Notes: generated by a model not told the origin, from the sequence alone. 64,000 bases of DNA from Pogostemon cablin (GCA_023678885.1 CM042958.1:8798852-8862851), one strand, 5' to 3'. Counted from the stretch's first letter, positions 36,775 through 48,545 are shown. Numbers and translations are program-made.

Positions 36775-38086
36775 TGGACAACCTTGAGCTGCTTCAAAGG
36801 GAATTCGAGAATCTGACACTCAATGCAAGGCGTGCCGGAAGAATACAAGATAGTGATCAGACCAAAGTGTCTAATCGCATATGAGACTGCATTCGAAACG
36901 GTGCAAGTCTGTTCGAAGCAACACGAGAGCCACTCCTCCGGACTATTGATAGCAATTGCAATCTACAAAAGGAGAGTAGTCGAGAACGAGACTCTAAACC
37001 CGGAGCAAGGAATTCAAGTACTCTTAGCACAAGTCCTAGTTTGGAACCTCCAAAAGAGGAACCGGTCCAAGGAAAAATCCAAGACCTGGAGTCACATCTA
37101 GAGTCTACGAATCAACCCAGCACCTCTGGGGTCAAAGAGGGAGAGATCAACCTTAGGCCTATGACAGACACTGCTAAGGTTGGTATTAACTTAGTTGATT
37201 TCTCTTATTGACAGGAATACCAGGCCAGCTGGGAGAAATTGAACACCAGACAAGGAATCCGACCGAAGAAATATTGGGTGCATATATCGGGGAAATATCC
37301 CCGAGTCTGGATGTGAGAAAGCTCAAATCCAATTGATGTAAAGTGGTGGTATGACTTTGGGGCACTAGCCACGATCTATATGTTGCACCAGGTTTCCCAG
37401 AACTTGCAAAACTTCCAGATTGGCTCGGAGAAAAGGTTTTCAAGGCATGGGAAAATAACTTGACTCTATCTAGGGACGATGTATTGGAGCTGTACTTCAC
37501 CAGTGCGGCCCCAGAACTAGTCGGGAAAGGCAACCACGAGGCCTTCCATTACATCAAGCTAAGAAGACCCGATGTCTCAGCATCAAATAAGATTAAAGAG
37601 TCTTCTAAAAAGGAACCAGTCTTGGTTTCTACATTTTCTGAAGAACAGATCTCTACGCGAAGAGCAAGAGGTTTGTATGCCTGCATCAAAGCCATGGTGG
37701 AGGTGAAGTTCCCATTTAAGTTCGAGCATAAGTCTTTGAATGTGTCTTTCCTGTTGAATACTTTAACAGGAAAAATGACAGTGTTTGCGGAGAAGGTGTT
37801 CCAAGAAAAACAAGAACTTCTCTGGAAAAATAAGATTCCTGTAAGTGAACAAACCCATCGGAGATATTGTAACATGACTCATTTTGGGCAATGGACGAAC
37901 AATGTATGCACAAGCTGTTCCACCCGAGCAGAACCAGGATTTGGGAAAAGGATAAGATTGGGCATATGGATGATCAGAACTGCTGATCCACCTCCAACAA
38001 AGGAGACACGTGGAAAGAAGATGGTAAAATCTCTTCGGAATACCCAGGAGCCGGGAGAATCATCAGGCACCAAAGAGGACAAATGA
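36775..38086 (+). pseudogene. Endogenous viral last ORF, possibly transactivator/viroplasmin-like; broken
   Basis: An ATG at 36775 follows the pol stop by about 35 bp and opens a short frame that soon breaks; other open pieces are 36823-37101 and 37460-38086 (208 codons) in other frames. The latter is basic at its C-terminus. Position (last ORF before the promoter) matches the transactivator/viroplasmin of caulimo-, cavemo- and solendoviruses, which allows reinitiation on polycistronic RNA and forms inclusion bodies. Sequence support is weaker than position. Confidence 0.5.
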
Positions 38087-38285
38087 CTCCTCAAAAAAAC
38101 AAGAGCCAGATGACCTTTCCGAAAGGGTAAGAGACATGTGACCGACAGGGAAGATGACCCACAATGGGGAATCCAATAAAGAAACCAGCCAGCTGATGTA
38201 AAGTGATGCAAGCAGTGACGTTACAAAAAAAATCCAATAAAGAAGAATGGACTAGCCAGCTGCTAAAGTTGGAATCCGAGGCAGA

Positions 38286-38302
38286 TGACGTAAGTGCTGA
38301 CG
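38286..38302 (+). promoter_or_regulatory. as-1-like element in the viral promoter
   Basis: TGACGTAAGTGCTGACG holds two TGACG motifs whose starts are 12 bp apart, the arrangement of the as-1 element of the cauliflower mosaic virus 35S promoter, bound by TGA bZIP factors. More TGACG/CGTCA motifs lie at 38216-38220 and 38322-38332. The distance to the TATA box is about 80 bp. Confidence 0.72.
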
Positions 38303-38378
38303 CTAACACAATGACATAAACAGCGACGTCACAAAAGATTGAGAGGCTTTGAAATCCATATTTTAAATCCGAAAGCCT

Positions 38379-38388
38379 CTATAAATAG
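38379..38388 (+). promoter_or_regulatory. TATA box of the viral pregenomic promoter
   Basis: CTATAAATAG lies 3' of the last ORF; transcription would start about 30 bp downstream, in the CT-rich leader near 38415. Confidence 0.72.
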
Positions 38389-38547
38389 GTGTGTTGATAA
38401 AGCAGAAGACATCGACCATCACCCTCTATTTTCTCTTTCTAAAATAAACATTGTATTCTTTTCTTTTCTTTGTATGAGTGTTCTGAGTGCAGCTATAATA
38501 GGTAGCTAAAGGAGTTATCTCCTCTTGTTCTGTGAGGATGAGTGTGC

Positions 38548-38553
38548 AATAAA
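38548..38553 (+). terminator. Viral polyadenylation signal
   Basis: AATAAA about 165 bp after the TATA box, with a second AATAAATAAATAA run at 38563-38575. A signal placed downstream of the start site fits the terminally redundant RNA of pararetroviruses. Confidence 0.6.
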
Positions 38554-38810
38554 TTTTCCATTTAATAAATAAATAATCTTGGGTTACTGCCCGCATGTAA
38601 CCTTCCATTTCATTCTGCAACTTCAATCTCCATACTTTCCGACGAGAAGCAGTAGCAGTATTCTGTACACCCGTATAGGAAACGAACCAGGAGTGTGCTG
38701 AGATCCACTGAAGGAACGGGATTGATCCATCACACTGCGGGGCGCGTGGTTAGCTGTAGGGAGCAGCTGTAAAACCTCTCGAATACCCGGTGGATTGACG
38801 GTCAAAAAAT

Positions 38811-39185
38811 ATACTATTACTGTTTTAAGCTTGTCAGCTATGAGATTAATATTTTTTTAATTAATGTACGGAAGCATGCTGGGTCTAATATGGTCGTAAT
38901 GAACTATGTCTATTTTGAAAGATAAGAATTCGATGAAAATGAGGTGAAAATGAGTATATAAAGGTAAAGAAAGCTATTTTATTAAATAAATATGGAAATA
39001 GTAAAAGGAGGGTTGGTACATAGCAAAACTTTTAAAACTTGGGACAGTTTTGAAGAAATTCAAAAGCTATGGGACTAAATTGGAGACAAAATAAGATATG
39101 AGACTAAATCGATGAAATTTTAAAAGGTACGAGACCAAATCAAAGATTTTAATTATTTTGGGACCGTTTTGAATAAAGTAAAAAG

Positions 39186-39187
<2 letters not shown>
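38811..39187. other. Right flank of the viral insertion
   Basis: No gene. 39010-39180 repeats phrases such as TGGGACTAAAT, TATGAGACTAAAT and GGTACGAGACCAAAT, which on the opposite strand resemble 30950-31090 left of the virus. Confidence 0.5.
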
Positions 39188-39270
<83 letters not shown>

Positions 39271-39271
39271 T
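39188..39271. repeat. (TA)n followed by (TTTA)n microsatellite
   Basis: About 23 TA units then about 9 TTTA units. Confidence 0.95.
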
Positions 39272-40204
39272 TGGAATAAGTAATCTCACCTTTAAATATA
39301 GCATGCGAAAACTGCAAAATTTAGAGCAAAAAATATTTGGTTCGGCACTTTAATAATAAAATCGTGTTTGATCATGATCATAAATATTATACACGTGTGA
39401 CACCTTGAAAATGAAAATAAAGGCAAAAAATCTTATAAATTCATTTTGTGTACTTTTAATATTTAATTTTATACGGTTCACAAGTTTTAATTCTCTTTAT
39501 GATATAATATTTATCTTAAAGTTAATTTAATTTTTTTTAGTTTTATTATTTTTTTCATCAATGTATCCTTAAATTAATTTAGAATTGTGTATATTTACGC
39601 CCGGCAGTAAAAAAACTATTATAAATCGTAAATTCATATTTATGAAAACGAACTTCAACAAGGATGATGATCAAAATTATATGAAACGTTGAAATATTTT
39701 TTTTATCTATATTGTATCACTATATAAAAAAAAAATTACATGCAGAAAATTAATTTCGTTGATAAAAATTTTAATTTCATTATTAAATTGGTTTAACAAC
39801 GAAATCTGTTAGTAATTTTTTGTTGATGAAGTGGTGATTGATAAATTTTAAGCAAAAAAAATAATTATGTTGGTTATTCACTATTAATTTCGTTGACAAT
39901 TTATATATAATGATTATGTTGGTAATTCGTGGGTAAATAAAATGAATTTTATTCTATTAATAAAAGTATAGTAAATTTGTTGGTATTCGGTAAAGAAAAT
40001 TATAATTGTTGTTGGTAAATAAAGAATTTTTTTTAGTTAGTGTCTTTATTTTCACGTAGTAAATATCATCCAAGATCTATATTCTATTCTATATAATAAT
40101 GAAAATATGGTATATATTGGAGTAGAACATCTTAATTCGCAAATTTAATTACACACACATATTCCTATATTTATATTTGTTGTTACCATTATTATTATAT
40201 ACTA
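39272..40204. other. AT-rich DNA, possible remnant of a CACTA-type element
   Basis: No gene. About 39735-40045 contains TTGTTGGTAAA and AACGAAATCTGTTAG motifs that resemble 60700-61035 and part of 29290-29640, and ends in TTTTTTTTAGTTAGTG, like the end of a non-autonomous CACTA element. Tentative. Confidence 0.35.
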
Positions 40205-40954
40205 TATCCAACCATTTAGCGCCAAATCAAGGAACCCTAATACATTTTATCCTATGATGATTTCACATTTTAAAGAAAAAATCTAATCTTATTTAACAAG
40301 TTAATTACCCTCTATTTAGGGTTGCCCCACCTTACTCTCCTTATTTATTACCGCACAATTTAGGGTTCTCCTTTTCAATTGAAGACCTCAACAACTCTCA
40401 ACCCATACGCGTGCGAGACACGAACCAATGAACAACGGGATTAGTGCGTGGACCAGCTTTGACAGGACAGCGACCGTCTAACTACCCTTCGTATGCCAGC
40501 GCGTGTTCAACACAGTTGTACTCTCGTTTGACTAGGGTTTTATGGAGCGCCTAGTGGGCAGTGATAAACATCGCACATTAGTGCCTCGCTGGCGAGATCT
40601 GATTGGCTGCGGGTTTCTCTCCCCTGCGATACACACACATGCATACGGTCGACGGTAAACGTAAACTCAGGTAAAAGAAAATACACGCACAGAACACACA
40701 CTACTCCTGTCTTGTCTTCATTCACTCTCCGCTTTCTCTCTCAACTTTTTCTCTCACCAACAAATTTCAGACCTAAAACTCAGGGCACTTTAATTTGGGC
40801 ACGAATTCGTCGAACACCTCACGAATCGCTTCAAGTAATTGATAATGATGATTCTCCATCTTCGCTTGTATCGGATGATGACGATTAATTTTTCGGTGAG
40901 GAGTTTCTGAGTCGATCAGTGAGGTTGTGGTTTGATTTCTCGATTCGAATAAAG
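40205..40954 (+). promoter_or_regulatory. EMF1 copy 1 promoter and non-coding first exon
   Basis: Conserved with the region before EMF1 copy 2 (about 61700-62485): both share the phrases CTAATACATTTTATCCTATG, CGTTTGACTAGGGTTTTATG and CGCTGGCGAGAT. Telobox-like motifs (AACCCTAA or TTAGGGTT) occur at 40234, 40314, 40359 and 40532. The leader exon ends AATAAAG|GTTGG at 40954; a long leader intron runs to 41792. A 21-codon upstream ORF starts at 40844. Confidence 0.65.
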
Positions 40955-41807
40955 GTTGGTTTTTCTCCTACTCTTTCTTACTGGCTACTGTTTCTGTTTC
41001 TGATTATTTGATTTTATTTCTTTATTTGAAATCGACAATATGGAGTAGGTTTTTGCTGCTTCCAGCTGCAATTTGGCCTCATTTTTCGTACACCGATTTT
41101 TATCTGAGGTGGGTTCTGAAATTATTTAAAATTTCTATTTATTTGCCTTATTATTTTTAGCAAGTTTTATTTTTCACTGTCTTGTCATTTTATGTTACTT
41201 TTCGTTTGTATTAATCTTTACTGCTTTTCGTATGTGCTGGTAAAGTTTGTTGAAACCACGAAACTTTTTAATATTCGATAAACCCTAACCTGAGCTGTGA
41301 AATTAATGCGTAAGACTGTTTAATATAGTTAAATTTCAGTTATAGTAGGATTAGCGAAATGGGTTTTGAGTTAATTTTGAATCTCAGCTATTTTTCGGTT
41401 GAAACCCAGATATTTAGGATTTTCCGAAAAAGAAAACCCTAATTTTATTTTATTTTTTTAATGGAATTTCGGCATATCAGATTACTTTCTGTTTAACGTG
41501 ATTAGCATTTCCTCAATTCTATTACATGAAATTTGATCAGATACAACTGCCTTTCGATCTCGCGGCAGTTAATTAGGGTTTCAACACGTCTTGCTCCTAA
41601 TTAATGCATTCTTTCACTTTCCATTTCTAATTCTTGATCATTCTTCAATTCTTAGCGAATCTGTTAATTAGGGTTTCACTTTAAGTTTAGCTTGAGCTTT
41701 GAACTCTGACGGACTTGCACAGGTATAACATATTGTGATTTTATGCTTAAATTTTGCACTCGTGTACTAAAAGTTTCATTCTTTGCTGTTAGGTATATGC
41801 TATTGAA

Positions 41808-44800
41808 ATGGAGGATAGTGTTGTTTTAGTGGAAGGACTCCGGAAAAGTGATTCGGTGGCTTCCACATCGAAGATTGGTTCGCTAGTTCAGATCAACTCT
41901 ATAGCAATAGACATTTGTAGTTCCATGGAAGTGATTGAACCACCAAAACATGAACATTTTTCAATACGGTAAGTGTTTCTTTGCATGGGTTGAACTTCTT
42001 GGTTGGCATCTATGGTTGTAAAATCAGTATCTTTGTTCTTCTCATAGTTGCACGATTTGAGTGTGCGAAAATATGTTCCATCAGCAGCTTTCTTGCTGAA
42101 GTGACGACAGGCTTTGAGATATGCGTAGAAAACTTGGCATACTCACGCATAAGCAATGCTTCCCAACTATCTGTTGTTGCAGCAAATTGATGTAAATGAT
42201 GATCTTTCTGAGAAATAATCATATATTAACGTAATATATTCTTATGTTAAAGCATCCAGTTCGCTGAAAAAGTGATCATGAATCAGTTTGCACAGCGAGT
42301 AAATATGGATATATGTCAACAGTAATTGTTGTGTGTGAAATCCACTGTATTGAAACTCAGATGTTCTTGAGTATATAATTTTTACTATAGTGTGGAAATT
42401 AAACAACAAATCAAAGAAGATATTCAGTTCTCTATTGTGGATGCAGTGGGTTCGTCGTTGGGATGAGGAAAAAGAATTGGAAGACAGGTTTTCCATTTGC
42501 ATCAGAAGGCAATGATATTGATATGGTGGATAATCTGCCTCCGTTATCTGTTCCTAGTTTCCGGTGGTGGCAGTGTTCGACCTGTATTCCACAGAATGAA
42601 ACAAAGAGAACTGCCACAGAAATGGTGGTGGCTACAAGTAATGCTGGGTCAGATTCTTGTCCGAATGTTGGTGATATAAATGGTCCATTCTTACATAGCA
42701 GGGAGAATACAGGTACATACTGAATGAAAGAGAATTTTGATGACATGCATTATTTCAACACCAGATATATACTAAAATTTGATGGTAGATAAATAATGCA
42801 GTTTGTATGTAATTTGTGCATTGTAGGGGCAAAATAGAAATATGCAACAGAGAAAGACAATAATCAACGCAAAGTTATCAGGATATCTCTAATTTTGATG
42901 CATGCATGTTTTAAAACTTTGTCAATGATTTCGTGCTTCAAGTTGTGGGTTTTTTAATGGATAATCTCTGTAACATGGATATATAATTTTGTAAAGCACT
43001 GTGCTATTTTCACAACTGTAGTTTTCTAACCGTGATATCTTTTCAGGCAACAGAATTAAAACAGATACAACGGATAAAGTAGAAGGAAACTCATGTGATG
43101 TGCCAGAAGACAATCCATTACAAATTGTAGAGATAGTTAATAATACTACAGGTAAGTTGACTATTCAATAAGTCCAATTTTTTTTTTCTTTGGAAATGCT
43201 GATTATTTATTTTTGTAGCCAAATGTAAAAAGCGTTTTCTTCTATTACAGATGCCTCTGATATTGTACGTGTTGTTGAGCAGCCTTTGTGCATATCCGAT
43301 AAGCCAGATAATGCCTCACCGGGAAGTGATGGTACTTTAAATGCACTGCCTCACAAGAGAAAACCAAAGTTGCGTTCTCTTGCTGATATAATGATGACAG
43401 AAAGGAATCCAAATGGTGAGAATCCTAGAACAATATCTACCTCATCATGTGGAACCCAGGTTACATCCACCGAAATGGAAGCTGTTTTAAGTCCTCAACC
43501 CGAGTTGCACGTTACTGTTAATGTTGAAAAGGATGCTACAAGTCCTGAGAGGAAAAGAAAGATTAACGTTAGAGAAGATGGAGAACCTTTGAAGGTGATC
43601 TATCCAAGTGCTGCAGCTAAGAGAATCAAGGGCTTGATGATTGATGCAGAGAAAAATTGTAGGGGAGTAGAAGTTTTGGAATCTGAATCCGAAGGAGATG
43701 CTCCTATGAAATTGGATTTGAAGAGGATGACTGCAAGGACTCAACATATCAAGCCCAAAAAAACTAAAGCTCCTGGTATCAGAAAAAAGATGAAGCATAT
43801 CCAAAAGGACAGTAGAACAGCCCCAACGAGGAAGATTGTCCATACAAAAGATTCATGCTCTGCAGATTTACAGAAACATCCTGTTCCTCTTGAGATTAAT
43901 TTTGGTAAGTTTGGGTGTTCTTCTTCCACAGCCGGAGATACGGGACTGTGTTTTAGGAGTTTTCAATCTGGAAAACAAATGGAGAATACTTTCAAGAGTA
44001 AGATGCCTCAAGTTCGAGCTGATCATGACTATGCAGTGACTCCTAGAAAGAGCAACCTTGGAGATTGCAATCTAAGAGGAAAAGTGGCATTGGACCTTTC
44101 ACTTTACAGCTTTATGGATTCTGAAAGAGACTCTAACAATCACACACGGCATAGGGGACTTCCTGATCTCAATGAGGAACCTCTAGAGAAGACTACAGTA
44201 ACACAAGTACAGCAATTAATTACTCATTCTGATAGAAGGAGTTTGCCTATGCACAAAACTTTGGTATGGAAAAAAAAAATCTTTTTCTTACTTCATAGTG
44301 GTTACATACGCAACTAAAATTCTTCTTATAACTGAGAACAGAGTTGGTTAGTTTAACTGAGATGCATCACTCGTTTCATTTGCTGCTGATCACTGGTTGG
44401 GGTCAATTCTGTGTTGTTCCTCTATTTCAAATCTCTGATAATATTGACCTTTATTTTGGATTGCCAAGGAAAAATCTGTTGTTTGCATTCTTATATTACT
44501 ATTTCCTTTCATGCAATTATCAATTTCTTTTTGTTTGGCTAATCGATCTTTCTTTTACATTTAGGATGTCAGATTCCCCTACAGTAATGAAACAAGTAGA
44601 GAAGGCAAAAGACAGCAGGGAATTTCTGAGTTGGATAACAAAGAACAAGGTAAGGAGCTTGGAGCATCCGATGATATACCCATGGAAATAGTCGAAATGT
44701 TGGCCAAAAACCAACGTGAAAGAGCACTAGAAAATTCAAGAAGCTTCTTTGGATTGAATAATTCAACGAGGGGGTATTCTGCACAGTGCGTGGACGGACA

Positions 44801-45695
44801 TTCTAGCATGATCGACTATCCTCTTAACAGAAGTAGTGGTGTAACTGTGAGAAATGGAAGCATGGGAATTAGACAAAATATTCCCCCAAACTTTTCCCAG
44901 CTAAACAATTATCGATGGGGCTTGAACAGAGCAGAAGAAAGCCTTTTATGGTCTTCTACGCGAGAGGATGCACCTTTTCATCTCAACGTTGCCCCAAAGC
45001 ATACCACTCAGCCAAATAATATGCGTGGGGATTCATTCTTGAATCGGAAGCACAAAGGGAAGATCATCAATGATGGCAAGGAAAAACGAGCAGCTGAGGG
45101 AAGAATGGGAGCCATCTCTACATCCCTCGGATCTATGGATCCTTACTCAAATAATACAATTCCAGCAATGCAGTTGTTGTCATTGATGGATCAACGAGTT
45201 GTGAGGGGCTCTTCATTGGAAGTTGGTGGCAAAAATGTTAATAATAAACACTTCTCTCCCTGCAGCCACCGCTCTTGTCTAAATGAAAAGGAGACTCAAC
45301 ACAGATCCCATGGCTCCCGGTTAAGTGTACATTTTCCTGGTGAGAGCTCAAAGAAAGGTTCATCAAGTTTAAGAGGTAATCTAGGCATAACAGAGTTGAA
45401 CTACTTTACCAACACACACACATATATATATATACTAAAAACAATGCTCTATTTTATAGATCATCTAGTGCAGAAGGTTGGGAAGTCGAAGGCCATTGGT
45501 TTAGCCACAAGTGAGTTGGCATTAGGTGTTTGCAGTCTCAATCGTAACCCAGCTGACTTCAGCATTCCCGATGCAAGAAACGAGTTTACTATAACTGCCA
45601 AAGATTTGAAGTTCAGAAAGAGGAGTGGTTCGAAAGGAAAAGCTCAAATGGTGAACGTGGAAGGGAAGAAGAGAAGAGAGAGAGAGAGAGAGTGA
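41808..45695 (+). CDS. EMF1: EMBRYONIC FLOWER 1 (EMF1), copy 1
   Basis: Plant-specific Polycomb protein that works with PRC1/PRC2 to keep flower and seed genes silent by compacting chromatin. Exons: 41808-41968, 42447-42712, 43047-43151, 43251-44263, 44565-45695, after a long leader intron; phases match and give 891 residues. N-terminal marks: GSLVQINSIAIDICSSM, KHEHFSIRGFV, then LPPLSVPSFRWWQC with a CxxC. Middle: basic, low-complexity, with KRKPKLRSLADIM. C-terminal half: DDIPMEIVEMLAKNQRER, PAMQLLSLMDQR, and the hallmark CSLNRNPADFSIPDARNEF. A possible 84-nt intron (45376-45459, GT-AG, in frame, with AC/TA repeats) would give 863 residues. The last residues come from a GA microsatellite and may be a frame-shifted end. 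Length is somewhat short of the Arabidopsis protein. Confidence 0.93.
45665..45693 (+). repeat. GA-rich microsatellite at the EMF1 stop codon
   Basis: AGAGAGAGAGAGAGAG-type sequence codes the last residues (RRERERE) and ends in TGA. In another frame just after it, VIRKDASGKEFSTK followed by TAA can be read. Confidence 0.85.
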
Positions 45696-46480
45696 TCAGA
45701 AAGGATGCCTCAGGAAAAGAATTCTCAACAAAATAACTCACTTTTCATATACTAATTAATATCTCAGTAAAACTGAATTTTGACCTGCTACGGCTTAACA
45801 GTCCGTCTAAACTGGGATTTTCTTTCTTTGGTATTTGATTCATGTATAAATATGGTTAATATTTATTAAGTGTAACTTTGATTAATTTTTTTACATATGA
45901 AATTTATTGAATGAATGATTTGGGGAACAATAATACTCCATAGGTGACCAAAAATCCGCAGGAAAAACAGCTTGATAAATTAAATTGATACAGGTGATAT
46001 TAGGTGACATTATATAGGGAAAAAGAAGTGGTGTGAAGGGCATAAAAGTACATACACCACTGAAACCCTCTGCCTGTTCTTTCTCCTCCATTTACCACAC
46101 CACGATCACTGTTCTGTTCCTCAACCATCTCCTTTCTCGTCTCTTCACTGGCGCGCTCGAGAATTGTAAAATGGTCTTCATAGTCTTACAGCAGAAGAAA
46201 ACCACATCTAGTCGTTATGTTACTACTCAAATCTTTTAGATGAACATCCATTATTCTCCCAGAATAAGGACTGATACAACTTTACAAGGTGAGTGTAATT
46301 ACACCAACATAATAGTTCAAATTTCTACTATAAAAAGCCTTCAAACAAGTGCTTCAAGAATTTAAGAGAGAAAAGGGAAAGAAGAAAATTAATGAAAGAA
46401 GAAATAAACACAGAAATTACGTGAAGGCTTACAATAAAAACGCGAAGATTTTTGTGGAGCTCAACTTGTCAACCATTTTG
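45696..46480. other. 3' region of EMF1 copy 1 and spacer
   Basis: Presumed 3' UTR then AT-rich DNA; no gene seen. Confidence 0.5.
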
Positions 46481-46484
46481 CTAA

Positions 46485-47330
46485 TTTCTGCTCTTCATGA
46501 CTGGAGTTCCGAACAGCTCCATAACCATAAAAGACGGCAGCCTGTTGAGTGAAGTGAACTTCAATGATATGATTATATGAACTTTCCTTTATTTACATCC
46601 TTCAAAGTTTTGTTCACATTTGTCAGAGATATTAATTGAATATTAGCAAGGAAACACAAAATTTCCAATTATGACTAACAGCCATTTCATTTTTTTGGAT
46701 TACAACTGCCTACTTATTAGTAATAAAAATACATTTATAAAAATGCAGAAAACAGAGACATGAAATAAAAAGAAAGATTCTAACAAACTAAACTAAAGTA
46801 AAGTCGCAATCCACTATGGAAGATTGCTGTGGAAAATCAAAATATGGTTGGTACATTTAAAATGTCCGAGATGTCAAGATTCATCAACAAACTTTTTGGT
46901 GAAAATTAAACCTTCAAATACATATTGGAAAAAATATTAAAATTGGTGGCGACAAGAGAGTACTTAATCCCATATTGATTTATTATGCCACAGCTGTCAT
47001 ATCCAGATTTTTTCTAGAAGATAGTGCTAAAATAGCAGAGGGGATAAGCAAGACAGAGTTATTAATCCAACAAAGCTTTATAATTAAAAAATGGATCGAA
47101 AATCAAAGCACAAGTGATGAACTAGGATTGAATTGAAAAAAAGGATACCCATCTGTGGCTGCATTTGGATTGATCTGAAGGCATCAAATGATTCTTTCCT
47201 ACCAGCCTCATGTGGCATACTTTTTTGCTGTGACAATAAAGCACTACACTACCTGTGCCTGTGGCTGTGGATCATTACAATTTTCAATCAGTTTATCCCA
47301 CAAGTCAAAACCACACTAATACAATAGAGT
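46485..47330 (-). pseudogene. Decayed TCX (CPP family) gene fragment
   Basis: Two stretches match the TCX gene in the same orientation. 46485-46555 resembles part of TCX exon 4 (18210-18290; shared CAGCCTGTTGA and GGANTTCC pieces; on the minus strand it reads QQAA where the gene has FIQQAANAA). 47145-47320 resembles TCX exon 3 and its left flank (18962-19190; shared GATCTGAAGGCATC, GATTCTTTCCT and AAGTCAAAACCA pieces). Frames are lost. The DNA between them is presumed intron. It lies tail-to-tail with EMF1 copy 1. Confidence 0.6.
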
Positions 47331-47894
47331 ATGATTTGTAAACTCAGATGACAGATCACAACCATTAATAACTTCCCTTCCCACACTTACACAACACACC
47401 TATTCATATTTCATTGGAGAATAGGTCAACCAAGAGATAATCAGATGTGACACGTGGGCTATTATCATTGAAGGTTATTCATAGTATTTCATAATATATG
47501 AAAAAAATAAAATGGTGCTCTCATATAAACACCATCTTACGGGACTTTGTTAAAATTTACTTATTTAATATTAAATTTTAAAATTTGACCTTTGTAATAC
47601 TCCATTTATTATATTCTCACGGTTAAAAATTTCTAATTAATTTCAGTGCATATGTACATACGTATAGACACACAAGAGGAAAAGACTTGAAACTCTTGTA
47701 ATATAATTACATGAGGTATACAAATGTTGTAATCAATGGTTTAAAACCAGCATTTTGTTGCTCTTCGTGTAACACGCGATTTTCTTTTTTAGTTTTTCAT
47801 AATAGTATTGTGTCGAGGTGATTTTAAATATAGAATTTATATATAAATATCATTTATCTCATATAATTCTAGCGGGAGTGAAGTCCTACTGAAG
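47331..47894. other. Intergenic DNA
   Basis: Nothing recognisable. Confidence 0.5.
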
Positions 47895-48110
47895 TACTCC
47901 TTCCGTCCCGCCCAAATAATATCATTTTACTATATTGTCGTCTCATTCAAATTGCATCATTTTCCTATTTTAGTAAAATGGGTCAACCAATGGCCCATTA
48001 CTACCCATCATATCTCTCTAATACACCTATACATTTCACATAAAATAATAATACTCCTTAATCTACATGCAAAAAGCAAATGCACCTCTTTGTCCGGGAC
48101 GGAGGGAGTA
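47895..48110. mobile_element. Stowaway-type MITE
   Basis: TA-CTCCTTCCGTCCCG ... CGGGACGGAGGGAG-TA. Confidence 0.8.
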
Positions 48111-48544
48111 TAAAATAAGCTAAAACTTGTATGAGATCATGTTATATAGAAGTCCTTCCGTGAGATGAATAATAAGTGATATAATTTTTAATAAAAAGTT
48201 ATACTCAATTTATAAAAAGTGATAATGATGCAGTAAATTATTTCATCAATAATTTATAATATAAATAAAGAGTGAGAATATTTTTTTAAAAATAATAATA
48301 ATATCTATATTAAAAAATGATTGATTAATTAATAAAATGTAAAATGACCTTACTTTTAACAGCTCATAAAATAATACACTATGTTAATTCCTTTACATTG
48401 TGTGTCATGCATAAAAATAACATCGGTTGTGTAAGTTTAAAATAATTCCAATAACTTTCGATAGAATCAATTGTTTCATACAACTTTATACTCACTCCAT
48501 CCAACTCAAAAAAATTCATTTTTTTTTTATTTTGGGCGTTCCAC

Positions 48545-48545
<1 letters not shown>
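48111..48545. other. AT-rich DNA with AAAAGTGATAA-type phrases
   Basis: No gene. Phrases like AATAAAAAGTTATACTCAAT and AAAAAGTGATAAT recur at 56150-56470 and 56755-56830, so both belong to one repeat family. Confidence 0.45.

Larger units (their letters stand above)
31211..38810 (+). mobile_element. Endogenous pararetrovirus (Caulimoviridae), nearly complete and decayed
   Basis: About 7.6 kb of plus-strand viral sequence without LTRs. Order: tRNA-Met primer-binding site (31211), coiled-coil ORF, capsid ORF with CCHC knuckle, movement protein, protease/RT/RNase H polyprotein, a last ORF likely for a transactivator/viroplasmin, then the promoter, TATA box and AATAAA signal. No integrase is seen, as expected for this virus family. 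The order capsid - movement - pol - last ORF is most like cavemo-/solendovirus-type members; the genus is uncertain. Each ORF has at least one stop or frameshift, so no intact viral gene set remains here. The right end after 38630 may be leader sequence; both ends are approximate. Confidence 0.88.

Noticed and set aside
31100..38810. The viral block as an LTR retrotransposon
   Set aside because: No matching LTRs were seen at the two ends and no integrase follows RNase H.
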